Source: an uncultured Cyclobacteriaceae bacterium
GTDB taxonomy: Bacteria; Bacteroidota; Bacteroidia; Cytophagales; Cyclobacteriaceae
Direction: 5' to 3'
Length of the DNA: 64,000 bases
NCBI GenBank assembly: GCA_947492745.1
Contig: CANLOE010000027.1
Location: forward strand, 1 to 64,000
The notes under the pieces were generated by a model. It did no database searches, had not been told where the DNA came from, and worked only from the letters and a program-made list of their open reading frames with translations. Every line of letters starts with the position of its first letter. The first letter of the stretch is position 1. This document shows positions 26,369 through 34,576 of the stretch, piece by piece. A program made the position numbers and the translations under genes.

Positions 26369-27340
26369 ATGAACATCAGGCCCAGAAGAAACCGCAAATC
26401 GAGCGTGATCAGAAGTATGGTGGAAGAGACAAAGGTGACCACTGCCGATCTGATCTTTCCCCTTTTCTTATTGGAAGGAGAGAAAAAACAGGTAGAAGTA
26501 GCTTCCATGCCCGGCATCTATCGGTATTCGTTGGACCTGATGCTCAAAGAAATAGAGACTTGCATGGATATGGGCATCAGTGCTTTTGATGTATTTCCCG
26601 TAGTGGAAGAGCATCACAAAGATAAAATGGCCACTAAAAGTGCAGACTCTGCCTTTTTTTATTTAAAGGCCTTGAAGAAAATAAAGAACACCTTTCCCGA
26701 GGCCTGTATCATGACAGATGTGGCCATGGACCCCTATAGTGAGGATGGGCATGATGGCATAGTACGGGATGGTGAGATCCTTAACGATGAGACCTTAAAG
26801 GTACTGGGAGAGATGGCCCTAGCGCAAGCGGATACGGGGATTGATATCATCGGCCCCTCTGATATGATGGACGGTAGAGTAGGCTATATCCGAGAGGTAT
26901 TGGATGCTCAAGGATATCAAGACGTATCTATTATGTCCTATACCGCTAAGTATGCCAGTGCCTTTTATGGACCTTTTCGGGATGCGTTGGATTCTGCCCC
27001 CAAATCAGGGGACAAGAAAAGTTACCAGATGAATCCGGCCAATCGCCGCGAAGCACTTATTGAAGCAAGTTTGGACATGCAGGAAGGGGCCGACTTTTTG
27101 ATGGTCAAGCCTGCCATGGCCTACATGGATATTATCCGATTACTGAAGGACCATTTTGACCTACCCATAGCTGCCTACAACGTCAGTGGCGAGTATGCGA
27201 TGTTGGTCGCTGCCGCTGAGAAAGGTTGGCTGGACTACAACCAAGTGATGCTCGAAACACTTCTTTGCATCAAAAGGTCAGGGGCTGATGTTATTCTGAC
27301 CTATTTCGCCAAGGATTTTGCAAAGGTCACTCGATTATAA
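26369..27340 (+). CDS. hemB: Porphobilinogen synthase (ALA dehydratase)
   Basis: 323 residues. Condenses two 5-aminolevulinate molecules to porphobilinogen in heme synthesis, in the cytosol. Start chosen at ATG 26369 (MNIRPRRNRKSSVIRSM). Signatures: LIFPLFLLEG, MTDVAMDPYSEDGHDGIV (near 117), with the Zn-binding Cys triad of animal enzymes replaced, so a Mg-type enzyme; the two active-site lysines are in SYTAKYASAFYGPF (near 197) and DFLMVKPA (near 250). Flanked by a repeat remnant upstream and a gene-poor stretch downstream; monocistronic. Confidence 0.95.
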   Translation: MNIRPRRNRKSSVIRSMVEETKVTTADLIFPLFLLEGEKKQVEVASMPGIYRYSLDLMLKEIETCMDMGISAFDVFPVVEEHHKDKMATKSADSAFFYLKALKKIKNTFPEACIMTDVAMDPYSEDGHDGIVRDGEILNDETLKVLGEMALAQADTGIDIIGPSDMMDGRVGYIREVLDAQGYQDVSIMSYTAKYASAFYGPFRDALDSAPKSGDKKSYQMNPANRREALIEASLDMQEGADFLMVKPAMAYMDIIRLLKDHFDLPIAAYNVSGEYAMLVAAAEKGWLDYNQVMLETLLCIKRSGADVILTYFAKDFAKVTRL

Positions 27341-28040
27341 AAACTAAGCATCGATTTATATTATTACCATTGCTTGATTTATCCCCCAAAGCACCTCATA
27401 TTTGTTTTAAGGCTTATTGACATAAATTCTTTCATGGTTTACGATAAGTAAAGGAGATTGGGCCTCGCCTACATAACTATTTAAGATAGGGTTGGCCTGT
27501 TCTCGAGACCTTTGATGGGCAGGTTATATTATCCCTATTCCCTACTTTAAAAAGTACCGGGGATTTATTGGGCATAGGATAATCCATAAGTGCTGCGCTG
27601 CCATCTCCTTTGAGTATAACAGTGGCCTTTTACACAGTTGGAAAAAGGAGAATGACTTTCAATCGAAAAAGCATTTTACTGCTCCACCTCTGTTGTCTGA
27701 AAAATGAATATTTTATACTATAAAATATTCTGTAGATGATTTCCATTCGTTTTGTTTGTTCACACCATTATTTTGGGTGACCGGTATTCCGCTAGATAGG
27801 TTACATTGAACATCGTGGCGTGTACGAGAAAACCAAATCGGAATCTCATAGGTGTTTTGTGATGAAGGTATTTTATTGATGATAACGTTAAGCACCTCGG
27901 TGATGGGTATCTTTCGAAGTACAAAGCCTATGCCGTGAAGAATAATGGAGCAGGAAGTGGTTTATGCTTGCAATAGTAAGGGACTATTCTGGCAGCTATT
28001 ATTTTAGAATTTATTATCGCTTATTTTGGAGAGGGCCTGG
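27341..28040. other. Long intergenic stretch with no recognised content
   Basis: About 700 bp after hemB. Short ORFs here have no protein-like features. I saw no repeat family member, RNA gene or terminator I could support. Confidence 0.45.
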
Positions 28041-28185
28041 AGTGAAAATATAATGTCTTGAAGGTATTATTTGGCAGAAGAAGCCTGCCACGTGAGCCAT
28101 AGTCAAAGATAGTAGCACTATCTGCGAATTCCATGTGACCTTTGAAAATGAAAGAGATACAGTTCAAAACACTCTCTAAGACTGA
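28041..28185. repeat. Family F repeat remnant
   Basis: Contains GATAGTAGCACTATCTGCG (central palindrome), GCGAATTCCATGTGACC and the right end TTCAAAACACTCTCTAAG, all shared with other F copies at 19340, 52020 and 57770. Confidence 0.55.
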
Positions 28186-28233
28186 TGAGGGTTTCGGGGT
28201 GAATGTTGAACTTGATTACCAAAAAACCAATAC

Positions 28234-28466
28234 TACAAATTCAGGTTTTAAATGTTGTATAAAATTGAGCAGATAATTTTAGTTTACCGATGAGGTTGTT
28301 TCCAATAGGAGTTCATGAAATGATAATCTATTGACTCCACTTAAGGAAATAAGTAAAGCATCGACCTGCCGCAGGAGAGAGGTGAGCAGCGTTATCGCAG
28401 ATTTTGCCAATGGAAGTGATGCAAAATAAACAACAAAGGATGCAACATTTGAAATGTAAGTTTGTA
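28234..28466 (+). repeat. Degraded, enlarged family D repeat
   Basis: Left end TACAAATTCAGGTTTTAAATG and right end ATGTAAGTTTGTA match family D, but the interior is longer (233 bp) and strongly diverged. Its right terminus supplies the TTTG at 28461-28464 used in the promoter call for the downstream response-regulator gene. Confidence 0.6.
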
Positions 28467-28490
28467 TAAAATCTACACTAATTAACTTTG
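28461..28490 (+). promoter_or_regulatory. Response-regulator promoter, -33 box from a D repeat end
   Basis: TTTG (28461-28464), an 18-bp spacer and TAACTTTG (28483-28490): a near-ideal Bacteroidota promoter. The -33 box is the terminal inverted repeat of the degraded D element. The predicted transcript start is only a few bases before the ATG at 28501, implying a very short leader. Confidence 0.6.
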
Positions 28491-28500
28491 TATTATCGCT

Positions 28501-28923
28501 ATGGACGCAAATGAACCCACTGGCTCGAAACATGTGCTTGTTATTGATGATGATATGACCAATAACCTCATTTTTGGAAAACACCTAGAGGTAATAGATA
28601 AGACCATTACTTATACAAGTAAAACAAGTGTGACCTCTGCCTTGAAGTTTTTGAACAGCTGTAACTCCGAAGGTGTTTCTTTTCCCGATATGATTTTCGT
28701 TGATCGACATATGCCGGGCAAAGACGGCTTTTATTTTTTGGATATTTATGAAGACGACTACTATCCCCATAATAAAGCGACCAAAGTTTTTGTCCTGAGT
28801 TCTTCTGATAAACAATTGATTATATTGGACCGTCCTAAAAATTATAATGCCGTTACCGACTACATCGAAAAAGGGTTTATTTATCAAGAGCTACCTGTCC
28901 TGACGCGTAAATATATGAAATGA
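28501..28923 (+). CDS. Single-domain response regulator
   Basis: 140 residues, one CheY-like receiver domain without an output domain. Acidic pocket HVLVIDDDMTNN (near 11-22), phospho-acceptor Asp in MIFVDRHMPGKDG (near 66), the Ser/Thr switch in VFVLSSSD (near 100), and a Lys in DYIEKGF (near 122). It receives phosphate from a histidine kinase and probably acts by protein contacts. No kinase gene is adjacent. Flanked by repeat-rich DNA on both sides. Confidence 0.88.
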   Translation: MDANEPTGSKHVLVIDDDMTNNLIFGKHLEVIDKTITYTSKTSVTSALKFLNSCNSEGVSFPDMIFVDRHMPGKDGFYFLDIYEDDYYPHNKATKVFVLSSSDKQLIILDRPKNYNAVTDYIEKGFIYQELPVLTRKYMK

Positions 28924-29191
28924 GGGTCTTGCTATACCTTCAAACAAAAATGAAAGGGGGAATAGAGATAGGGAGTGACCTTGATAAAATAGTTGTTTCA
29001 TACACTGATCGGCGATTTGATCCATAAAGCGCATTATTGGGGTCTGTTTTACAAACGGCTTATTTTGTAAGATATAATAAGAGTGCCTATATTCTATCGA
29101 TCAGTATAGCTGTCAGTAGGGTTACTGTAACAAAAAAAAGTCTGTTTTCGAAACGATCTCAGGGTTGTTGATATCTTAGATGATTAATGGC

Positions 29192-29401
29192 TCATCCACT
29201 AAACTCCCTGATCTCAAAATCTTCTCCTCGGCCATATTGAATGAGCTCTTGTAGACGATAGGGTTCCAGGGTATGTATATCTTTCAGGTCAAAGTTATCG
29301 TTGCCCAAGTTTTTTTCGACCACAAACTCGTAGGTTTCACTGAAATTGACCATTCTGTATCTACGGCCTACACGTATATTGTCAAAAGATATTCCTTGCA
29401 T
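29192..29401 (-). CDS. Small conserved-looking protein of unknown function
   Basis: 69 residues: begins MQGISFDNIRVGRRYRMVNF and ends RGEDFEIREFSG. No signal peptide or TM segment; the alternation of hydrophobic and charged residues suggests a small SH3-like beta barrel. Codon use and composition look protein-like, unlike the surrounding repeats. A family F repeat begins just upstream of its start. I do not recognise a named family. Confidence 0.6.
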   Translation of the reverse strand: MQGISFDNIRVGRRYRMVNFSETYEFVVEKNLGNDNFDLKDIHTLEPYRLQELIQYGRGEDFEIREFSG

Positions 29402-29407
29402 AATTTT

Positions 29408-29628
29408 TCAGAGACTGTTTTTAAAATGATAATTATACAAACTTAGCTTTTAAAATCGGCTATCTTCCTGTTCATTTTGCTTCACTCTGCGTGGACAATC
29501 CTCGGGATAGCGCTGCTATCCCGGCGGTTCTCGCCTTGATTGATACTAAAATGACCCGCGGGATCTTATACGACATTTGAAACCCAAATTTGTATTGAAT
29601 TTTGTTATTACTTATTTCGATCGTAGCT
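29408..29628. repeat. Family F element hosting a D insertion
   Basis: TTTTTCAGAGACTGTTTTTAA opens an F terminus at 29405-29425; the F sequence resumes after the D element as TTGAATTTTGTTATTACTTA and stops at a G element at 29629. Comparison with the uninterrupted F copy at 32311 shows D entered at TAATTGAA. Confidence 0.65.
29436..29594 (-). repeat. Family D repeat, copy 4 (159 bp)
   Basis: Starts TACAAACTTAGC, ends CCCAAATTTGTA; flanks TTA (29433-29435) and TTG (29595-29597), one mismatch. Central palindrome GGGATAGCGCTGCTATCCC. Inserted in family F. Confidence 0.85.
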
Positions 29629-29790
29629 ATACCCAAATGAAATTGTTCCGGGACAGACTGAAAATGATTGCGAAAGTACTTTGCCAGACAGAACGGCCCC
29701 AATGACCAATCAACCAATGAAATTGTACCAATGCATGATTTTTCCATTTTGTTGAAACACGAATTTCCCATTTCACTTTTTCTTGAGTAT
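29629..29790. repeat. Family G repeat, copy 1 (162 bp)
   Basis: Starts ATACCCAAATGAAATTG and ends TTTCACTTTTTCTTGAGTAT, which are inverted repeats of each other. A second copy lies at 48714-48877. Shared interior includes AATGACCAATCAAC. Confidence 0.75.
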
Positions 29791-29819
29791 AAATCAACTT
29801 GTAGTATGTGTTGGGACTT

Positions 29820-29951
29820 TGTACTGCAAACTTACCTTTCATAGGTCGCATGACTTCCTGTTCATTTTGTCCTATCCCGCGTTGAAAATTTTCGTGATAG
29901 TGCTGTTATCAAACGCTTTTGATCAGAACAGAATGACCTGCAAAATTTCAA
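29820..29951 (-). repeat. Degraded family D-like repeat
   Basis: GCAAACTTACCTTTCATAGG ... CTTCCTGTTCATTTTG ... GATAGTGCTGTTATC ... GAATGACCTGCAAAATTT matches a reversed D element. A family B element adjoins or interrupts its right end. Confidence 0.5.
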
Positions 29952-30111
29952 CCCAAATTGATAGAAATCGTGATGAGCGTATCAATAGCAAAATACCGGC
30001 CATTTGGATTCGTTCGGCATAGCACCGCTATGGTGAATGAAGACCGGTGGGCAAAGCTTCCGGTATGAAGCTATTTATGCGCGGAATAGGTTCTCTATTG
30101 ATCATTTTGGG
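29952..30111 (-). repeat. Family B repeat, copy 2 (160 bp)
   Basis: Starts CCCAAATTGATAGAAATCG, ends CTATTGATCATTTTGGG. Four bases near the left end are lost compared with other copies. Flanks TTTCA and TTTAT do not match exactly. Confidence 0.8.
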
Positions 30112-30129
30112 TTTATGTGTAGTATTAAC

Positions 30130-30295
30130 CCCGGATTATGTATTAGGGCTTAGTTATGAGGGTTTAAAAAGCAATACATCAGGGTGTTTTATCGGATTCA
30201 GCGTGGCACCGCTACGGTGAATTCGAAAAATACATTCACTTTGCTGATTTGTAGCTATTTAAGGTCGAAATAGAAGTGCTAATGCATGATCCGGG
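30130..30295. repeat. Family A repeat, copy 2 (166 bp)
   Basis: Starts CCCGGATTATGTATTAG, ends AATGCATGATCCGGG, flanks TTAAC and TTAAA. Central GCGTGGCACCGCTACGG. Confidence 0.85.
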
Positions 30296-30329
30296 TTAAA
30301 AATAAAGGGCACATTTTTAAAATAGCCTC

Positions 30330-30710
30330 TCAGTCAAAGAGATTTTCTTCCCGCTCCAGCATCAGTATGGAACTCTGCGCTACTATATAGTATTTTTCAT
30401 TGCTGTATATAACTTCATAAGCTCCCTTTTGTAGGAATATGGCCAAGTCACCTTCTTGCGCTTGTAGGGGAACATATTTCACTTGTTCTTCTTCTCCTTT
30501 CCAACTTTCATCGTCATTGCCCGGTAAAGGTATCGGGTAGCCCGGTCCCACTTTGATAACGTAGCCGCTTTGTATTTTCTCTTTTTCCTGTACTCCCGGA
30601 GGTAAAAAAAGGCCGCTATTGGTCTTTTCTGATTGTTTTTTAGCCTTGATCAGGACTCTATCGCCAACGACGATCAATTTTCTCAGTTTATTGTCAGAGG
30701 TTAATTCCAT
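30330..30710 (-). CDS. GroES-like (Cpn10 family) protein
   Basis: 126 residues. The Cpn10 barrel signature is clear: LIVVGDRVLIKAKKQSEKTN, SGLFLPPGVQEKEKIQSGYV, VIKVGPGYPIPL, then a charged insert (GNDDESWKGEEEQVKYVPLQ) and GDLAIFLQKGAYEVIY. It is longer than true GroES (about 97 residues) and replaces its mobile loop region with QSEKTN. No groEL neighbour. Probably a Bacteroidota paralogue of the co-chaperonin whose ability to cap GroEL is unknown. It sits just 35 bp from a family A repeat and 80 bp downstream of rmuC, on the same strand. Confidence 0.85.
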   Translation of the reverse strand: MELTSDNKLRKLIVVGDRVLIKAKKQSEKTNSGLFLPPGVQEKEKIQSGYVIKVGPGYPIPLPGNDDESWKGEEEQVKYVPLQAQEGDLAIFLQKGAYEVIYSNEKYYIVAQSSILMLEREENLFD

Positions 30711-30790
30711 AAGTTTTTGGATAGTGGTATCGTTTAAAAATCAAATACCTTACCAAGTCTTCAATAAGGACATTTTGTCAGTAAGTATCA

Positions 30791-32107
30791 TCAGTGTCCC
30801 AGCTTATTTTTAGTAATAAGTTTGGGCGAAAATGTTTTACTTGTTTTGATGCCCATATCCTTGATTCTCAATGAGCGTTGGATAAGGTTCCCTTTGCCAT
30901 CGGATAATTTTTTCAGAGCGGCACCATAGTGGTCCTGAGCTCCTTGTAGGCTTTTTCCGATTTTCAGTAGGTCATCGGTAAAGGCGACAAACTTGTCGTA
31001 AAGGTCACCCCCTTGTCGGGCTATCTCAACGGCATTGCGGTTTTGGTACTCGTTTTTCCAGATATTGGCAATGGTCCTGAGCGTGGCCAACAAGGTACTC
31101 GGACTGACGATGACGATATTGCTTTGATAAGCATCATTGAACAACTCAGGGTCATGGCGTAGAGCAAGGGCAAAAGCCGGCTCCAGAGGTATGAACATCA
31201 GCACAAAGTCCAGTTGGGCTTCGGGAATGCCGTAGAGGTCATGGTATTTCTTCTGGCCTAGTTGGCGTATGTGCTTGCGTATTGCATTCGTATGCGCTTG
31301 TAGGTGTGTCTTTTGTTCGTTTAGGTCTTCACAACGTGAATAGCGCTCGTAAGCGACCAGATTGGTCTTGGCATCGATGATGACACTCTTCGCTGCGGGC
31401 AATCGTACAAGGATGTCCGGACGGAACCGCTTGCCCTCATTGTCCTGTAGATTGACTTGACTAACATACTCATGATCCTTGCGAAGCCCCGATTTTTCCA
31501 GTATACCTTCTAGTATAAATTCTCCCCAGTCACCTTGCACTTTATTATCTCCTTTCAGTGCTTTGATAAGACTTTCCGTTTCTCGACTCATTTTTTGATT
31601 GACCGTTTGTAGCCCATGTACCTGTTCTTTCAGGGCCATGTTCCAAGCAAGGCTTTCGCGATTGTGCTGAGCTACCTGCTGTTCGAAACGGTAGATTTTT
31701 TCTCCTAGGGGCTGAAGGATATCGGAAAGGTTGGATTTATTCTGTTCGGTGAACAGTCGCCGCTGTTCTTCGAAGATATCACTGGCCATATGACGAAAGG
31801 CAGTGCGAGAGGCTTCTTCCTGCTCTGTACGCATCACTTTCTGTTCCTCTAATTTCTCCTGAAGATTACGGTAATCGGCTTCGGTAGCTGCTAAGGCCTG
31901 ATGCAGCTCCTGTACCTTTTGCCGTTCTGCATAGAGTTCATCTTTGGATCGGCTCCATTGGAGGTCCATCTGGGCATGCTTTTCCTGTAGTACTTGATAG
32001 GCGACATCATTGTCACGGTTCTTTTTCATCGCCCACAATAACAATAATGTTCCGGTGATAAGCCCCCCCAAGAGCATCCCAGGTACTATTGCAGTAATTT
32101 CCGTCAT
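30791..32107 (-). CDS. rmuC: DNA recombination protein RmuC
   Basis: 438 residues. Start set at ATG 32107 (MTEITAIVPGMLLGGLITG), giving an N-terminal TM anchor. Then a long coiled coil (about 35-150, rich in Glu/Gln/Arg) and the RmuC nuclease-like domain with VQGDWGEFILEGILEKSGL (near 195), KRFRPDILVRLP, VIIDAKTNLVAYERY and LDFVLMFIPLEPAF. RmuC limits inversions between short inverted repeats in E. coli, which is notable in a genome so rich in inverted repeats. The GroES-like gene follows 80 bp downstream. Confidence 0.93.
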   Translation of the reverse strand: MTEITAIVPGMLLGGLITGTLLLLWAMKKNRDNDVAYQVLQEKHAQMDLQWSRSKDELYAERQKVQELHQALAATEADYRNLQEKLEEQKVMRTEQEEASRTAFRHMASDIFEEQRRLFTEQNKSNLSDILQPLGEKIYRFEQQVAQHNRESLAWNMALKEQVHGLQTVNQKMSRETESLIKALKGDNKVQGDWGEFILEGILEKSGLRKDHEYVSQVNLQDNEGKRFRPDILVRLPAAKSVIIDAKTNLVAYERYSRCEDLNEQKTHLQAHTNAIRKHIRQLGQKKYHDLYGIPEAQLDFVLMFIPLEPAFALALRHDPELFNDAYQSNIVIVSPSTLLATLRTIANIWKNEYQNRNAVEIARQGGDLYDKFVAFTDDLLKIGKSLQGAQDHYGAALKKLSDGKGNLIQRSLRIKDMGIKTSKTFSPKLITKNKLGH

Positions 32108-32310
32108 TCCAAAAGCATTTGATGAACAATGTAGATACTGCAATATTAGCATAAAACGACTGTTCTTAAGTTGGATAACAACTAAATTAATTGGTCTTTT
32201 TCTGATTTTTGCAGCCGCATCTTACTAAAATCAGTGGAATATCGGTGATTCCATGATTTAGAACCATAGGTATGCAGAGGTACATAATGAGGGGATTCAG
32301 ACCTTTGTTT

Positions 32311-32410
32311 CAGAGACTGTTTTGAAATTGTAATTGAATTTTATTGCCACTTGTTCTGGGTGTAGAGCGAGGCAGGGCTGAGCATCTAGTGTAAAATAAC
32401 GGCAAATGAA
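32311..32410. repeat. Family F repeat remnant, uninterrupted left end
   Basis: TTTCAGAGACTGTTTTGAAA then TTGTAATTGAATTTTATTGCC, GTGTAGAGCGAGGCAGGGC. This copy shows the undisturbed sequence into which D (29436) and E (57168) inserted elsewhere. The remainder of 32108-32641 holds no gene; TACGTTTG near 32459 could be a -7 box for the downstream gene. Confidence 0.5.
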
Positions 32411-32641
32411 AGAAAAGGGGCACTATCAATTTGTCAACTAATACTTTAACTGATGTATACGTTTGTATGCTTTGCTCCGACGGGTTGATTTTTTCTTCTT
32501 CTTATAAATACCATCTGCCCTTGTTCAAGAAATTACAACCGGTAATTCGGTTGCTTGGTCGTATCCGCTCATATAGTTTACCGTGATTTACCGTTATATT
32601 TAACGTAATTTTCAATCAGTAAACCTAAAGCACTAATTTTT

Positions 32642-33241
32642 ATGAAAATGCTTAAAAGAACATTTTTAGTAGGTGTCATCGGCCTTATCGGCCTATCTGC
32701 CTGTCAAAACGAAGACGAACTAGCTCCTCAAACCACCAGTGAGCTAGGCTTGGGCACGCCTATATCCATCGAAGGTAACTACGCTTCGGTAGAGGCTCAA
32801 ACCAAGGTGTTGAACAGTGCGGACAAGAATGCGCAAAACCAAAACACCCCTACTTATGCTAAGTTGAGAAAGAGAATTTTGGAGCTGACCAATGCACATA
32901 GAAGAAAGCAAGGTCTTCCCATACTCAAAGTGCACAATGTGCTGAACGAGGAATCAAGATTACATTCAGATAATATGGCTAATGGTACAGTTCCCTTCGG
33001 TCATGACGGTTTTAATGAGAGGGGCAGTCGGATTTTTGCCCAACTTGGGGGAAGAGGAATTGCCGAAAATGTTGCCCTTGGCTATCGTAATGCTAAATCC
33101 GTCATGGACGGATGGTTGAGCAGTTCAGGGCACAGAAGAAACATAGAGGGAGACTATACCCATATCGGTATAGGTGTCAGTAATGGTAATGGTAGCCTTT
33201 ATTATACACAAATATTCCTGAACAGCCCAAATCTAAAGTAA
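32642..33241 (+). CDS. CAP/SCP-domain lipoprotein
   Basis: 199 residues. Lipoprotein signal MKMLKRTFLVGVIGLIGLSAC with Cys near 21, a ~45-residue linker, then a CAP domain: ELTNAHRRKQGLPILKVHN, ESRLHSDNMANG, FGHDGFNERGSRI, GIAENVALGY, VMDGWLSSSGHRRNIEG and HIGIGVSNGNGSLYYTQIF. The conserved His/Glu tetrad (H in LHSDNM and GHRRNI, E in IAENVA) is present. Bacterial CAP proteins are extracytoplasmic and of unclear function. Monocistronic, followed by a strong terminator. Confidence 0.92.
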   Translation: MKMLKRTFLVGVIGLIGLSACQNEDELAPQTTSELGLGTPISIEGNYASVEAQTKVLNSADKNAQNQNTPTYAKLRKRILELTNAHRRKQGLPILKVHNVLNEESRLHSDNMANGTVPFGHDGFNERGSRIFAQLGGRGIAENVALGYRNAKSVMDGWLSSSGHRRNIEGDYTHIGIGVSNGNGSLYYTQIFLNSPNLK

Positions 33242-33320
33242 CTTTTGGCCAGTACCAATGACGGCTCAATGAATGGGTATGTCCATGCAGGATAAAATGC
33301 CGATAATTTGATATTTGTTC

Positions 33321-33352
33321 AAAGGCCCGAGATATTTCGGGCCTTTGTTTTT
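33321..33352 (+). terminator. Rho-independent terminator after CAP-domain gene
   Basis: AAAGGCCCGA-GATAT-TTCGGGCCTTT followed by GTTTTT; perfect stem, 80 bp after the stop. Confidence 0.92.
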
Positions 33353-33398
33353 GCTGCTGTAGCCTAGATACCTATGGGATGGCTCTACTGGATTGTAT

Positions 33399-34553
33399 TC
33401 AGGACCAGCTCATAGGGTATTGCTCATCTACGTAAGCTAGCGCATGTTGAGTCAGGTACAAAGGTTTGAAAGTATCCACCATTACGGCCAGTTCATGGGT
33501 TTCCTTCGCTCCGATGCTTTTCTCTACCGTACCCGGATGCGGGCCATGGGGCAGGCCGCCCGGGTGTAGGGTGAAGGATCCTCTGTCTATTCCCTTACGG
33601 CTCATAAAATCACCTTCCGCATAAAATAGTACCTCATCAGAATCGATATTGGAATGATTGTAGGGCGCTGGTATGGCGAGCGGGTGATAATCAAATAAGC
33701 GCGGGACAAAAGAGCATATTACGAAGTTATGGGCCTCGAAAGTCTGGTGTACGGGCGGTGGCTGATGGATTCTGCCCGTAATCGGTTCAAAATCGTGAAT
33801 GGAAAAAGCATAGGGCCATAGAAAACCATCCCAGCCTACCAAATCCATAGGACTATGCTCATAATGATAAGGGTGAAGCATATCCCCTTTTTTTATCTTG
33901 ATGGTATACTTGCCCACTTCCCGCTCGGTAATCAGCTCCTCTGGGGGCCTGATGTCGCGTTCACAGTAAGGTGAATGTTCCAGGAGCTGTCCCAATTGAT
34001 TGCGGTAACGTTTCGGGGTCTCGATAGGTGTGGCCGATTCCACTACCAGCAAGCGTACGGGCGCTTGGTCCCAAGCCAGTCGATAGATCACTGTTCTGGG
34101 GATAACCACATAGTCTCCTTTGACGATCCTCAACTTGCCGTACTGAGAATAAAGATAGCCACTACCGTCATGGATATAGATAACTTCGTCTCCCTCCGCG
34201 TTTTTATAGTAGCAGTCCATTCCTTTTTCCTCTGGATTACATACCGCGATGGAGACATCATTGTTTTTCAGGAGGACCTTTCTGGCATCGAGGTATCCCT
34301 TGCCCGTAAGGCCTATTTTGGAGGTGTTCAGATGTGTCTGACGAAGTCCATAACCATCGGCGATGGGTGCGTGATAAGGCTCCGGCTCCCCTACACCTTT
34401 GATTTTTGTAGGGGCATGGATATGGTAAAGATTGGAATATATCCCCGAAAAACCCTTGGAACTGACGAGTTCCTCTTTGTACAGACTTCCATCGGGCTGC
34501 CTGAATTGAGTATGCCTTTTTGTCGGTATCTTCCCTAATCGATGATAGTACAT
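33399..34553 (-). CDS. hmgA: Homogentisate 1,2-dioxygenase
   Basis: 384 residues. Opens the ring of homogentisate to maleylacetoacetate in tyrosine/phenylalanine breakdown. Motifs: DGYGLRQTHLNTS, GDEVIYIHDGSGYL (N-terminal cupin), HPYHYEHSPMDLVGWDGFLW, PPPVHQTFEAHNFVICSFVPRLFDYHP cut short here to PPVHQTFEAHNFVICSF, and SFTLHPGGLPHGPHPG carrying the iron-binding His/Glu set. Shorter than the human enzyme but normal for Bacteroidota. It starts 23 bp after the stop of the S41 protease gene on the same strand; no other tyrosine catabolic gene is in the window. Confidence 0.95.
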   Translation of the reverse strand: MYYHRLGKIPTKRHTQFRQPDGSLYKEELVSSKGFSGIYSNLYHIHAPTKIKGVGEPEPYHAPIADGYGLRQTHLNTSKIGLTGKGYLDARKVLLKNNDVSIAVCNPEEKGMDCYYKNAEGDEVIYIHDGSGYLYSQYGKLRIVKGDYVVIPRTVIYRLAWDQAPVRLLVVESATPIETPKRYRNQLGQLLEHSPYCERDIRPPEELITEREVGKYTIKIKKGDMLHPYHYEHSPMDLVGWDGFLWPYAFSIHDFEPITGRIHQPPPVHQTFEAHNFVICSFVPRLFDYHPLAIPAPYNHSNIDSDEVLFYAEGDFMSRKGIDRGSFTLHPGGLPHGPHPGTVEKSIGAKETHELAVMVDTFKPLYLTQHALAYVDEQYPMSWS

Positions 34554-34576
34554 AGATTTTCTGCTGATGGTTATGC

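Noticed and set aside
27713-27895. 60-residue ORF after hemB
   Set aside because: Short, no promoter, no recognisable features, sits in a gene-poor A/T-rich stretch.
29472-29851. ORFs in the repeat island
   Set aside because: Translations of D, F and G elements; they end or start at element borders and share peptides with other D copies.
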